NCBI RefSeq assembly: GCF_000826545.1
Contig: NZ_CDME01000020.1
Span: 23,447 to 87,446, forward strand
Length of the DNA: 64,000 bases
Reading direction: 5' to 3'
From: Kibdelosporangium sp. MJ126-NF4
GTDB lineage: Bacteria; Actinomycetota; Actinomycetes; Mycobacteriales; Pseudonocardiaceae
Shown here: positions 35,131 through 48,555 of the stretch, in pieces
Position numbering within the stretch: the first letter of the stretch is position 1
Layout of the letters: every line of letters begins with the position of its first letter
The notes under the pieces: model-generated
Databases searched by the model: none
What the model saw: only the letters and a program-made list of their open reading frames with translations
Told to the model about the DNA's origin: nothing
Translations under genes and position numbers: made by a program

Positions 35131-35544
35131 CGCTGCACCTTCTCCGTTGAAGCAGGCAGTCGGTTGAAACGTTTCAATCATGCGCCGCACAGCAATCCCG
35201 TTGAGCTGGGAATGGATTCAGATGCTAGACCATGTGTGTCGCGTAGGCCACGTTTGACGAAGGGCCGAGCGGGTATACCGTTGCGACGGACGAGGCTGTC
35301 CACATCGTGGAATGCGCCAGTGGAACACCGTTCGTTCTTAACTGTCAACTGCCGCGTGGGATTTGCCACGTGACATCAGGCATAACCGTGTGTTCACATT
35401 ACTGTCACGAGAAGCCCGGAAGACCCCGGGCACGTTGTCCTGCGCAGCCTGCCGTCCCGCCATCCGGGAACTCGGGCGACCCGTTCTCTCGCACAACGAC
35501 GTGCGGCACCAGCCCCCACTGATTGCCTTGGGAGGGCCGCTGCT
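35131..35544. other. Intergenic region between rhamnosidase and gltB (divergent promoters)
   Basis: This 414-bp stretch has no gene I can support. It holds the LacI-type palindrome near the rhamnosidase start, the gltB Shine-Dalgarno GGGAGG at 35530-35535, and between them the gltB promoter. A loosely GlnR-box-like series (GTGAC at 35370, then 11-bp spaced weak matches) is too poor to call. Confidence 0.6.
35164..35177. promoter_or_regulatory. LacI-family operator-like palindrome upstream of rhamnosidase
   Basis: The perfect 14-bp palindrome TTGAAACGTTTCAA with a central CG is the classical LacI/CcpA-like operator form. It lies 34 bp from the rhamnosidase start. No LacI gene is in the window, so the repressor must be encoded elsewhere. 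Confidence 0.8.
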
Positions 35545-40036
<4,492 letters not shown>

Positions 40037-40044
<8 letters not shown>

Positions 40045-41488
40045 CCCGAAGGGATTCATCACCACGCCACGCGAGAACCCTGCCACCAGGCCGGTGTTCC
40101 TGCGGCTGCGGGACTGGCGCGAGGTCTACGAGGACTTCGAGGGCGAGCGCACGCAGCGCCAGGCCGGTCGCTGCATGGACTGCGGGATCCCCTTCTGCCA
40201 CCAGGGCTGTCCGCTGGGCAACCTGATCCCGGAGTGGAATACCCTGGTCTGGAAGGCGGACTGGCTGGCCGCGATCGAACGGCTGCACGCGACCAACAAC
40301 TTCCCGGAGTTCACCGGGACGTTGTGCCCGGCGCCGTGCGAGACCGCCTGTGTGGTCGGGATCAACGGCGATCCGGTGTCGATCAAACGGGTCGAGATCT
40401 CGATCATCGACCGCGCGTGGGACGAGGGCTGGGTCACCCCGCAGGTGCCGACAGCGTTGACGGGCAAGAAGGTCGCGGTCGTCGGCTCGGGCCCGGCCGG
40501 GCTGGCGGCGGCGCAGCAACTGACCCGCGCGGGGCACTCGGTGACCGTGCTGGAGCGGGCCGACGCGATCGGCGGCCTGCTGCGGTACGGGATCCCCGAG
40601 TTCAAGATGGAGAAGTGGCGGCTGGACCGCAGGCTGGACCAGATGCGCGCGGAAGGCACCGAGTTCCGGGCGAACGTGAACGTCGGCGTGGACGTCAGGG
40701 CGACGGAGCTGCGGACGTCCTACGACGCCGTGGTGCTGGCCGGTGGCGCGACGGCGTGGCGTGACCTGCCGATCCCCGGCCGTCAGCTGAAGGGCGTCTA
40801 CCAGGCGATGGAGTACCTGCCGCCGGCCAACCGGGTCGCGCGCGGTGACCTGGCCGGCTCACCGATCAGCGCGTCCGGCAAACACGTGGTCGTCATCGGC
40901 GGCGGTGACACCGGCGCGGACTGCGTGGGCACGGCCCACCGCCAAGGCGCGGCATCGGTGACACAGCTGGAGATCATGCCGAGGCCGCCGGAGGCCCGCT
41001 CGGACGCCCACCCGTGGCCGACGTACCCGATGATCTACCGGGTGTCCTCGGCGCACGAGGAAGGCGGCGACCGGATCTACTCGGTGTCCACAGTAGAGTT
41101 CACCGGCGACGCCGACGGCAACGTCCAGTCGCTCAGGCTGGTGGACGTGAAGATGGATGGCGGCCGGTTCGTGCCGGTGGAGGGCACCGAACGGGACATC
41201 CCGGCGCAACTGGTCACCCTGGCGATGGGTTTCGTCGGGCCGCAGCAGGAAGGCCTGCTCAACGATCTCGGGGTCGGCTACGACCCGCGGGGCAATGTCG
41301 CCCGCGACGATTCGTTCGCCACCAACGTCGATGGCGTGTTCGTCGCGGGCGACATGGGCCGCGGCCAGTCGCTGATCGTGTGGGCCATCGCCGAGGGCCG
41401 CTCGGCGGCGGCCGGGGTCGACGCGTACCTGATGAACCGTGCTGTCCTGCCCGCCCCGATCGCGCCGACCGACCGGCCGATGACGTAG
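40037..41488 (+). CDS. gltD: Glutamate synthase small subunit
   Basis: Protein of 483 aa starting 8 bp inside gltB, so translation is coupled. N-terminal cysteines for two 4Fe-4S clusters are seen ([29 protein letters not shown]). FAD-binding [13 protein letters not shown] and NADPH-binding [17 protein letters not shown] follow, and the FAD end motif is [18 protein letters not shown]. It feeds electrons from NADPH to GltB. A strong terminator follows 7 bp after the stop. Confidence 0.97.
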
Positions 41489-41495
41489 TCCCACC

Positions 41496-41529
41496 GGGGC
41501 ACCGAGGCTCGACCGGGCCTCGGTGCCCC
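41496..41529. terminator. Strong hairpin terminator after gltD
   Basis: Perfect 13-bp arms GGGGCACCGAGGC (41496-41508) and GCCTCGGTGCCCC (41517-41529) with an 8-nt loop lie between gltD and the convergent MFS gene. Confidence 0.88.
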
Positions 41530-41552
41530 CGTGCCGAACGCCACATGGCGTG

Positions 41553-42770
41553 TCAGGACGCCGTGACGGCCAAGACAAGGACCGTCATAGCGGTCAGCAC
41601 GCCCCAGACCGGTACGAAGCTGTGGGTCACGTCCTTGAGCATTCCGAGGGCGGGCGGCACGAGAATGATCGCGATCTGAGTGACGGCCATGGCCGTACCC
41701 AGAGCGGATCCCGTCCTGCCCGGTGGCGCCGATTCAACCAGGCAGGTGATCCACGGGCCGTACCAGCCGATCCCGAAGAACCCGAGCCAGACGAACAGCA
41801 GGCACGCGACCGCGGGCACCTGCCCCCATGGCGTCATCAGTACCGCCATCCCCACACTCACGGCGGCCATGCACGTCATCACGACGGAATAGCGCCCAGA
41901 CCTGCAGCGGTCGCTCCACGCCGCCAGGCCGACGCGGCCGACGGCACCCGCTGCCTGGGTCGCCACCAGGACGAGAGCCGCCGAGCCCGCCCCGAGAGAC
42001 GCCGTCTCGTGCAGGTACAACACGGTGAAGACCCCGATGCCGCTGTGCACCGAGACCATGCACACGCCGGAAAGAATGATCTTCACCATGAACGGTTCAC
42101 GGAGCATCCGCAGCCGGGACTCACCGGAGATCGTGCCTGTTGGCGTCTTTTCCGGCGGGGGCCACCGATCAGGCGGCTGCCGGGAGAAGCACACGAAGGC
42201 GACCGCGCCCAGCAACGCGACCAGCCCACCGAACATGATTGTCACGGGCAACCCGTGAGTGGCGGCGAGAAACGGCAGCACGGCCGCGGCGACCAAACCT
42301 CCCAGCGGCACACCTGCCTGACGAATCCCCATCGCCAGTCCCCGCTGGGACACGGCGAACCAGGATGCCACCGATTTGCCACCGCCAGGCTGGACCGTGC
42401 TGTATCCGGCGCCGACCACCAGCAGGACGACGAGCAGGGACACGTATCCCGGTGCCGCGCTTCCGGCGCACAGACTCACCGCGACAACACCGGCACCGGC
42501 TCCGACGACCCACCGTTCGTCGTAGCGATCCAGCAGTTTCCCGGCCACCAACAACCCAGCCAAGGGAAACAACTGGGCCGCCGAGAGCAACAAGCCCAGC
42601 TCACCGGTGCTGAGGTCCAGGTCCCGTTGCAACTGGACACCCATGGCCCCGATGCCTTGCACGAAGAACCCGGAGGCAGCCTGGGTGAAGGTGGCGACGC
42701 CAAGGATCACCCATCGGTATCGCGGCGGACGGTACGTGAACTGGTCGACGCCTGTCACGGGCGCCACCAC
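41553..42770 (-). CDS. MFS transporter
   Basis: Protein of 405 aa with 12 predicted TM helices, starting at a GTG 16 bp inside the end of the GNAT gene. The sequence (ILGVATFTQAASGFFVQGIGAMG, GGGKSVASWFAVSQRGLAMGIRQAG) resembles the monocarboxylate/OFA-type and cyanate-like MFS groups. The substrate is unknown. It is convergent with gltD beyond a strong terminator. Confidence 0.85.
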   Translation of the reverse strand: MVAPVTGVDQFTYRPPRYRWVILGVATFTQAASGFFVQGIGAMGVQLQRDLDLSTGELGLLLSAAQLFPLAGLLVAGKLLDRYDERWVVGAGAGVVAVSLCAGSAAPGYVSLLVVLLVVGAGYSTVQPGGGKSVASWFAVSQRGLAMGIRQAGVPLGGLVAAAVLPFLAATHGLPVTIMFGGLVALLGAVAFVCFSRQPPDRWPPPEKTPTGTISGESRLRMLREPFMVKIILSGVCMVSVHSGIGVFTVLYLHETASLGAGSAALVLVATQAAGAVGRVGLAAWSDRCRSGRYSVVMTCMAAVSVGMAVLMTPWGQVPAVACLLFVWLGFFGIGWYGPWITCLVESAPPGRTGSALGTAMAVTQIAIILVPPALGMLKDVTHSFVPVWGVLTAMTVLVLAVTAS

Positions 42771-43234
42771 AACGCGGGGTCGGGATGTTCGACGAAACCG
42801 AGGTCCCGGTACAGCGGCTCGCCCTCTCGTGAGGCATACAGGTCCACCCGCACGGCGTCACGTGCCGTGAACCAGTCGAGCAGACCGTGCATGATCGCGC
42901 GGCTGTGGCCACGTCGCCGATACGCCGGATCCGTGACCACACCGATCACGTGCCCGATCCGACCGTTGCGCGAGTGCGGACCGGGAAACCACTGCTCGAT
43001 GGTTCCGATACCGCAGGCGGCCAGGCAATCCTCGCCGTCCACGACCAGGATCCGGGCGTCGTCGTCGGCCAGCTTGTCCTTCAGGACGGTGACCAGCGCC
43101 TCCTGCCAGGCAGGGACCGCCGACGCGGGGTTGTAGAAGTCGCCGCCGAGGCCGTCGAACAGCAATGACCGCAAGCGAACGAGCTCCCCGACATCGTCAT
43201 GGGTCGCCGGCCGCACATTTCCTTGTTTCCGCAC
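42755..43234 (-). CDS. GNAT family N-acetyltransferase
   Basis: Protein of about 159 aa from the GTG at 43234; a GTG at 43216 with AAGGA close by is the alternative. The GNAT core is clear: VRPATHDDVGELVRLR start, HVIGVVTDPAYRRRGHSRAIMHGLL with the acetyl-CoA loop R-R-R-G-H-S, and LYASREGEPLYRDLGF at the end. The substrate is unknown. It is co-transcribed with the MFS gene downstream and divergent from the CGNR gene. Confidence 0.85.
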   Translation of the reverse strand: MRKQGNVRPATHDDVGELVRLRSLLFDGLGGDFYNPASAVPAWQEALVTVLKDKLADDDARILVVDGEDCLAACGIGTIEQWFPGPHSRNGRIGHVIGVVTDPAYRRRGHSRAIMHGLLDWFTARDAVRVDLYASREGEPLYRDLGFVEHPDPALWWRP

Positions 43235-43259
43235 GCCACCACAGTGTTGTAATGGTCTT

Positions 43260-43826
43260 ATGCACCTCAACCCTTACGGCGAGGACGTCGTGAACCTGGC
43301 GGCCGACCTGGCCAATCGGCGCCCGGAGACCGCCGACGAACTCGCGCGCCGCTGTCGCGCCGCCGGGTTGGTGCTGGAACGCTCGGTCACGCCCCGGGAT
43401 CTGGACCGTACCCAGGCGTTGCTGGACGCGTGGGAGAAAATCGTCGATGCCACCGACGAGCATGAACGAGCACAACTGGTCAATCGCATGACGGCCGAGT
43501 CCGCGGCCTATCCGCGGCTCGTTGATCACGCGGGCACAGGCTGGCACCTGCACTATCGCGACGACGACGTTCCGCTCGGCGCTGTGCTGTTCGCGCTCGT
43601 CTCCGTCGGCACCGCGCTGCACCTGGCGGGACGAGGCATGCATCGGCTCGGGCGATGCACCGTGGCCGAATGCGTCACGATCTTCGCCGACACCACTCGC
43701 ACCGGACGGCAACGCTACTGCTCCCAACGGTGCGCCAACCGCGACGCGGTACGCAGACACCGCGCGCGAACCGCACCCAAACCACGCTCGTCACCGCGCG
43801 CAGGGCACCACCTTGGCGCGCGGTGA
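43260..43826 (+). CDS. CGNR zinc finger domain protein (ABATE type)
   Basis: Protein of 188 aa. The N-terminal ABATE domain starts NPYGEDVVNLAADLANRRPET; the C-terminal zinc finger is RCTVAECVTIFADTTRTGRQRYCSQRCANRDAVRRHR, with four Cys and the signature CANR in place of CGNR. Such proteins are putative stress-linked transcription factors of actinobacteria. Its 3' end overlaps the convergent MerR gene by 36 bp. Confidence 0.9.
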   Translation: MHLNPYGEDVVNLAADLANRRPETADELARRCRAAGLVLERSVTPRDLDRTQALLDAWEKIVDATDEHERAQLVNRMTAESAAYPRLVDHAGTGWHLHYRDDDVPLGAVLFALVSVGTALHLAGRGMHRLGRCTVAECVTIFADTTRTGRQRYCSQRCANRDAVRRHRARTAPKPRSSPRAGHHLGAR

Positions 43827-44204
43827 CGGCCGCTGATCGGGTGTGGCGAACTGCTTGTCGAACCGGTGAGCGAGCGCGGTGGCGAGCCGAGCCCTCAGGT
43901 CGGTCAACCGCTTGATGCGTTCGTCGAGTTCGGCGATCCGACGGGCAGTGATGTCGGCCAACAGGCAATCGTCGTCACCGGCTGTGACCTCCACGTCCAG
44001 TGCCGCGACCGCGGCCTGGACGTCGTCGATCGTCAGCCCGGTTTCGAGCAGCCCGCGCACCGTCCGCAGGCGACGGACGTCGTCCTCGTCGTACTCGCGA
44101 TGGCCTGACGCCGTACGCCGGGCTACGAGCAGCCCACGCTGCTCGTAGTAGCGCAACGCACGTGCGGTGAGGCCTGCGGCTGCCGAAGCCTCGCCGATAC
44201 GCAT
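43791..44204 (-). CDS. MerR family transcriptional regulator
   Basis: Regulator of 137 aa. The ATG at 44204 starts MRIGEASAAAGLTARALRYYEQRGLL, the diagnostic MerR DNA-binding domain, behind GAGG. It continues with GHREYDEDDVRRLRTVRGLLETGLTI and a coiled helix (ITARRIAELDERIKRLTDLRARL). There is no metal-binding Cys set, so an organic or redox ligand is likelier. It lies 19 bp after the oxidoreductase gene on the same strand, and the palindrome in front of that gene is its probable site. Confidence 0.92.
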   Translation of the reverse strand: MRIGEASAAAGLTARALRYYEQRGLLVARRTASGHREYDEDDVRRLRTVRGLLETGLTIDDVQAAVAALDVEVTAGDDDCLLADITARRIAELDERIKRLTDLRARLATALAHRFDKQFATPDQRPSPRAKVVPCAR

Positions 44205-44223
44205 CCTCGTTCCTCTCCACGAT

Positions 44224-45228
44224 TCACAGCTCGACGAGGACAGCCCCGATGTGCTGTCCGGCCAGCAGTCCACGCAACGCGCCCGGTGCCTCATCGATAC
44301 CGGAAACCCGGACGTGGGGGAAGACGATGCTCTTGTCCGCCAGGCCACGACCGAACTCCCGGATCGCCTCGGGAACGCCGTCGAGGTGGTCGAATCCGGC
44401 GAAGCCGCGCAGGGTGATCCCGCCCATGATCAGCGCCCCGGTGTCGATCTCGACGGGAGCACTGAACCCGCCCGATGCCTGGCTGGACATCGCCCCGACG
44501 AGTGCGACTCTGGCACCACGCCGGGCCACCGCCAACGCGGCCAGCAACTGTTCACCGCCGACGTTGTCGAAGACCACGTCGATCCCGTCCGGTGCCGCCG
44601 CCCGCAGTTGCTCCTCGATGTCGCCCTCACCTCGGATGACCACGGCGTCGTACCCGAGTTGGCCGAGCAGGTAGTCGGCCTTGGACCGTGACCCGGTGCT
44701 GCCGATGACCCGTTGGGCCCCGCGCACCCGGGCGATCTGCCCGGCCAGCGAACCGACCCCGCCGGATGCGCCGGTCACGAAGACCGTGTCCCCGGGCCGC
44801 ACCTGGCAGGCTCGCACGACTCCCAGCCACGCGGTCACCCCTTGCGACAGGTGAGCGGCGATGTCCGGCAGCACGTCCACGTCGGCAGGCTGCGCCGTAC
44901 TCGCGTCGACGGCCGCGTACTCACGCCATCCCTGGTTGTGCACGACGAGATCACCGGACTTCAGGCCGGTGTCCCCCGTCGCGACCACCTCACCCACGGC
45001 AGGTCCCCACAGCACCTGCCCCAGTTCGTAGGAAGGCATGGGCAGGCCGATGTCGCCGTCCATGAGGGACCGCATCACCGCGGTGACACTCATCATCCGG
45101 TTGCGGACAAGCACTTCACCCGCGCCGGGCCGGGGCACCGGGGCCTCGACGACCCGCAGGTCGCCGTCCTGGAGCGGCCCTACTGGACGACGGACCAATC
45201 GCACTTCTCGATGACTACCGAAGCTCAT
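44224..45228 (-). CDS. NADP-dependent oxidoreductase (MDR, prostaglandin-reductase/CurA-like)
   Basis: Zinc-free medium-chain reductase of 334 aa. It opens with VRRPVGPLQDGDLRVVEAPVPRPGAGEVLVRN, has the nucleotide-binding GASGGVGSLAGQIARVRGA, and the family marks VTAWLGVVRACQVRPGDTVFV and DVVFDNVGGE. Enzymes of this group reduce the C=C bond of enones with NADPH. With the MerR gene it forms a likely enone or electrophile stress unit (inference). Confidence 0.9.
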   Translation of the reverse strand: MSFGSHREVRLVRRPVGPLQDGDLRVVEAPVPRPGAGEVLVRNRMMSVTAVMRSLMDGDIGLPMPSYELGQVLWGPAVGEVVATGDTGLKSGDLVVHNQGWREYAAVDASTAQPADVDVLPDIAAHLSQGVTAWLGVVRACQVRPGDTVFVTGASGGVGSLAGQIARVRGAQRVIGSTGSRSKADYLLGQLGYDAVVIRGEGDIEEQLRAAAPDGIDVVFDNVGGEQLLAALAVARRGARVALVGAMSSQASGGFSAPVEIDTGALIMGGITLRGFAGFDHLDGVPEAIREFGRGLADKSIVFPHVRVSGIDEAPGALRGLLAGQHIGAVLVEL

Positions 45229-45242
45229 GATCCAACGCTAGA

Positions 45243-45262
45243 ACTTGACGTTCACGTCAAGT
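45243..45262. promoter_or_regulatory. MerR-type operator/promoter dyad
   Basis: Perfect 9-bp arms ACTTGACGT (45243-45251) and ACGTCAAGT (45254-45262) with a 2-nt centre lie 14 bp before the oxidoreductase start. TTGAC inside each arm can serve as a -35 element, as in MerR-controlled promoters with a dyad in or near the spacer. Confidence 0.8.
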
Positions 45263-45274
45263 GCAAGTCTCCGG

Positions 45275-46021
45275 TCAGTCGAGTGATGTGACGGCGTCGG
45301 AGAGAAGGATGAGTTCGGTCTGGTACTCGGCGTAGAGGGCACGCAGGGCGTCCGCGGGCCAGTCCGGTGGCCGCAGTGCCTCGGGGAGGGCGGGGTCGGC
45401 GAGCAGGTGCCGGACGATCGCCGCGGCGATCGTGAACCGGGTGGCGTTGCTGGTGGACGCGGTGAAGTGGGCGATCAGCGCGTGCGCTCGGGCTGCCCAG
45501 CCGGGCAGGTCCCACAGGGTGTTGGCGAGTTCGATGGAAGCGATGTCCGGGCGGCCGGTGAAGCTCTGCACACTGTCGCGCAGGTCGGTCGGCAACGCGC
45601 GGGCGAGGTTCGCCGGTCGGGTCCAGACTCCTTCACGCAGTTCCGCCAGCCGGAGTTGGGTGAGCGCCGCGCGCAGTTCCGCGCGGTCGCCCGCCGGTCG
45701 GCCGAGCGCGGTCACCACGACGATCTCCCACTCGCCGTCCCAGTCGCGTGTGCTGGTGTGGATCGCGTCGTCCTGGCGTCGCTGCCGGTCGAGCAGGCGA
45801 TCGGCCAGGCGGTAGGTGCTGCCGGTGCGCGCCAGATCGCCCGCGGCTGTCATCCGGGTGAGCGCCACTCGCAGTGCCGGTTCGGTGATCCGGAACTCGC
45901 CGGCCAGCCGGACGAGGTACCGGACGGGCAGTTCGGGCGGGTGGATGCCGAGCAGCACGCTGAGCACCACCGACCTCGCGCTCAGAGGTTTCAGGTCAAG
46001 CTCGCCCGCTGTCACCTGCAC
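45275..46021 (-). CDS. PaaX-like transcriptional regulator
   Basis: Regulator of 248 aa. The GTG at 46021 is chosen for GGGAG 5 nt upstream; an ATG at 46063 would add 14 residues. The N-terminal winged helix fits PaaX (SARSVVLSVLLGIHPPELPVRYLVRLAGEF, then EPALRVALTRMTAAGDL), with the central RDWDGEWEIVVVTALGR and RLAELREGVWTRPANL. It is divergent from the acyl-CoA dehydrogenase-crotonase operon and probably controls it by sensing a CoA ester. Confidence 0.88.
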   Translation of the reverse strand: MQVTAGELDLKPLSARSVVLSVLLGIHPPELPVRYLVRLAGEFRITEPALRVALTRMTAAGDLARTGSTYRLADRLLDRQRRQDDAIHTSTRDWDGEWEIVVVTALGRPAGDRAELRAALTQLRLAELREGVWTRPANLARALPTDLRDSVQSFTGRPDIASIELANTLWDLPGWAARAHALIAHFTASTSNATRFTIAAAIVRHLLADPALPEALRPPDWPADALRALYAEYQTELILLSDAVTSLD

Positions 46022-46093
46022 ATTGTCTCCCGTGGGCCGGTGAACTGGGACAACACCCGACATTACACCTCTTGTGCAGGCGCAGAAAATACG

Positions 46094-46099
46094 TAACAT
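46094..46099 (+). promoter_or_regulatory. -10 box of a leaderless acyl-CoA dehydrogenase gene
   Basis: TAACAT lies 6 nt before the ATG at 46106 with no Shine-Dalgarno. The surrounding 46060-46105 stretch is AT-rich and is shared with the divergent PaaX-like gene. Confidence 0.55.
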
Positions 46100-46105
46100 C
46101 TAGGT

Positions 46106-47779
46106 ATGACCGCCACTCAGCTACCCACGCACTACGCCACGCACGAGGTCACCAACCAGCCGCCGCCGCACTCGCCCTACGACGCGTCCGCGGACAACGC
46201 ACTGCTGGAGGGCCTGCGCCGAGAAGGTGCGGGCTGGGCCGAGCAGGACATCCGCCGCCTCGGCAGGATGGCCGGGAGCGAAGAGGCCCAACTGTGGGCC
46301 GAGCAGGCCGACACCAACGAGCCGGTACTGCGCACGGTCGACCGCTACGGCAACCGGATCGACGAAGTCGAGTTCCACCCCGCCTGGCACAACCTGATGC
46401 GGGTCGCGATCGCCGAGGGCGGGGCTGCGGCTCCGTGGGCCGACGAGCGGACAGGTTCGCACGTGGCGCGGTTCGGGGGCAGCCTGGTGTGGGGGCACAC
46501 GGAAGCCGGTCACGGGTGCCCGCTCTCGATGACGTACGCGATCATCCCCGCACTGCGTCAGCAGCCCGATCTGGCCGCCGTGTACGAGCCACTGCTGACC
46601 AGCCGCGTGTACGACCCAGGCCTGCGGATCCCGACCACCAAGCGCGGCATCCTCGCCGGGATGGGCATGACCGAGAAGCAGGGCGGCTCGGACGTGCGCA
46701 CCAACAGCACCGTCGCGACGCCGACCGCCGAGAACGGCGTGTACACCCTGCGCGGCCACAAGTGGTTCACCTCGGCTCCGATGTGCGACATCTTCCTCGT
46801 CCTGGCTCAGGCGCCAGGGGGGCTCTCGTGCTTCCTCGTGCCGCGGATCCTGCCGGACGGCACCCGCAACACGTTCCGGATCACGCGGCTGAAGGACAAG
46901 CTGGGCAACCGGTCCAACGCCTCGTCGGAGCCCGAGTTCGACGGCACCGTGGCATGGCTGGTCGGGCCCGAGGGCCGAGGGGTCAAGACGATCATCGAGA
47001 TGGTCAACCTCACCCGGCTGGACTGCGTGGCGGGCACGACTTCGATCATGCGCAAGGCGCTTGTCGAGGCCGGTCACCACGTGCAGTACCGCAGCGTGTT
47101 CGGCGCGAAGCTGATCGACCAGCCGCTGATGCGTGGCGTGCTGGCCGACATGGCACTGGAGTCGGAGGCGGCGACCACGCTGGGGATGCGACTGGCCGGT
47201 GCGGCCGACCGGGCGATCCGGGGCGACAAGAGTGAGCAGGCGTTCCGGCGCATCGCGAACGCGGTCGGCAAGTACTGGGTGACCAAGCGCGGCCCGGCGC
47301 TCACCGCCGAAGCACTGGAATGCCTTGGCGGCAACGGGTACGTGGAAGAGTCCGGGATGCCCCGGCTCTACCGGGAGGCGCCGCTGTTGTCCATCTGGGA
47401 GGGCTCGGGCAACGTCAACGCACTGGACGTGCTGCGCGCACTGGCCAAGGAACCGGAAACCGCTCAGGCACTGCTGACGGAGCTGTCGCTGGCACACGGA
47501 GCCGACGCGCGACTGGACGCGGCCGTCACCCGACTGGGTACCGAACTCGCGGGCCTGGCCACGGACCTGGACAAGGCGCAGCGCCAGGCACGCCGGATGG
47601 TCGAGCTGATGGCGTTGACGCTGCAGGGTTCCCTGCTGGTCCGGCACGCTCCCGCCGCGGTGGCGGACGCGTTCTGCGCGAGCAGGCTGGGTGGCGACTG
47701 GGGGCACGCGTTCGGCACACTGCCGGACAGTGCCGACATCACCGGCATCCTGGACCGTGCACTGCCGGAGGGCGCATGA
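46106..47779 (+). CDS. AidB-like acyl-CoA dehydrogenase
   Basis: Protein of 557 aa, longer than usual acyl-CoA dehydrogenases (about 380) and fitting the AidB branch. The AidB-type start THYATHEVTNQPPP is followed by FAD-site motifs GMGMTEKQGGSDVRTN and LRGHKWFTSAPMCDIFLVLA, RLKDKLGNRSNASSEPEFDG, the catalytic-base region LECLGGNGYVEESGMPRLYREAP, and a C-terminal helical extension. AidB proteins are flavoproteins tied to alkylation stress in E. coli, but in actinomycetes they often act in acyl-CoA catabolism. The ATGA overlap with two crotonase genes favours the metabolic role. Confidence 0.88.
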   Translation: MTATQLPTHYATHEVTNQPPPHSPYDASADNALLEGLRREGAGWAEQDIRRLGRMAGSEEAQLWAEQADTNEPVLRTVDRYGNRIDEVEFHPAWHNLMRVAIAEGGAAAPWADERTGSHVARFGGSLVWGHTEAGHGCPLSMTYAIIPALRQQPDLAAVYEPLLTSRVYDPGLRIPTTKRGILAGMGMTEKQGGSDVRTNSTVATPTAENGVYTLRGHKWFTSAPMCDIFLVLAQAPGGLSCFLVPRILPDGTRNTFRITRLKDKLGNRSNASSEPEFDGTVAWLVGPEGRGVKTIIEMVNLTRLDCVAGTTSIMRKALVEAGHHVQYRSVFGAKLIDQPLMRGVLADMALESEAATTLGMRLAGAADRAIRGDKSEQAFRRIANAVGKYWVTKRGPALTAEALECLGGNGYVEESGMPRLYREAPLLSIWEGSGNVNALDVLRALAKEPETAQALLTELSLAHGADARLDAAVTRLGTELAGLATDLDKAQRQARRMVELMALTLQGSLLVRHAPAAVADAFCASRLGGDWGHAFGTLPDSADITGILDRALPEGA

Positions 47780-48555
47780 GTGTCGTTGTCGACCGGCAGG
47801 GGCCGGTCACGATCGTCAGCCTGGACCGTGCCGACGTCCGCAACGCGGTCGACCACGAGCACGCCGCCGCGCTGACCAAGGCGTTCGAGGAGTTCGACGC
47901 TGACGAGAACGCGTCTGTCGCCGTGCTGCACGGCCGCGGTGGCGTGTTCTGCGCGGGCGCGGACCTGAAAGCCGTCTCCCGGGGTGACGTGAACGTCGGT
48001 GGGCCGGGTGAAGGTCCCGCCGGGATGGGCCCGAGCAGGTTGCTGTTGAGCAAGCCGGTGATCGCGGCGGTCGAGGGGTACGCCGTCGCGGGCGGGCTCG
48101 AGCTGGCGATCTGGGCGGATCTGCGGGTGGCGGATCCCGACGCGGTGTTCGGTGTGTTCTGCCGCAGGTGGGGCGTGCCGCTGATCGACGGCGGCACGAT
48201 CCGTCTGCCTCGGCTGATCGGCCATTCGCACGCGCTGGACATGATCCTCACCGGCCGCCCGGTCGGGGCGGAAGAGGCACATCGGATGGGCCTGGCCAAC
48301 CGGGTCAGCGCGCCAGGCCAGGCGTTGGCGGAGGCGATCAAGCTCGCCCAGCAGCTTGCTGCCTTCCCGCAGACGTGCATGCGACAGGATCGGCTGTCCA
48401 GCTACACACAGCACGACCTGCCGCTGGACGAGGCGATCCTGTCCGAGTGGCGGCACGGCCTGGTGTCACTGGCGAGTGACACCGTCACGGGCGCGGGCCG
48501 GTTCGCCGCAGGCGCGGGACGTCACGGCTCCTTCGCTGATCAGGAGAAGGCATGA
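47776..48555 (+). CDS. Enoyl-CoA hydratase/isomerase family protein
   Basis: Crotonase of 259 aa starting at an ATG (GGAG upstream) that overlaps the previous stop. Oxyanion-hole segments are visible: HGRGGVFCAGADLKAV and KPVIAAVEGYAVAGGLELAIWADLRVA. At the usual catalytic Glu positions it reads FCRRWGVPLIDGGTIRLPRLIG, which keeps the fold but changes one Glu, so hydratase activity is not certain. It is second in the dehydrogenase-crotonase-crotonase operon. Confidence 0.9.
   Translation: MSVVVDRQGPVTIVSLDRADVRNAVDHEHAAALTKAFEEFDADENASVAVLHGRGGVFCAGADLKAVSRGDVNVGGPGEGPAGMGPSRLLLSKPVIAAVEGYAVAGGLELAIWADLRVADPDAVFGVFCRRWGVPLIDGGTIRLPRLIGHSHALDMILTGRPVGAEEAHRMGLANRVSAPGQALAEAIKLAQQLAAFPQTCMRQDRLSSYTQHDLPLDEAILSEWRHGLVSLASDTVTGAGRFAAGAGRHGSFADQEKA

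Noticed and set aside
35370..35415. Possible GlnR boxes upstream of gltB
   Set aside because: Only the first GTGAC-type half fits; the 11-bp spaced following sites match too poorly to call.
41553..45228. Possible genomic island around the MFS-GNAT-CGNR-MerR genes
   Set aside because: No integrase, direct repeats, tRNA or composition shift visible.
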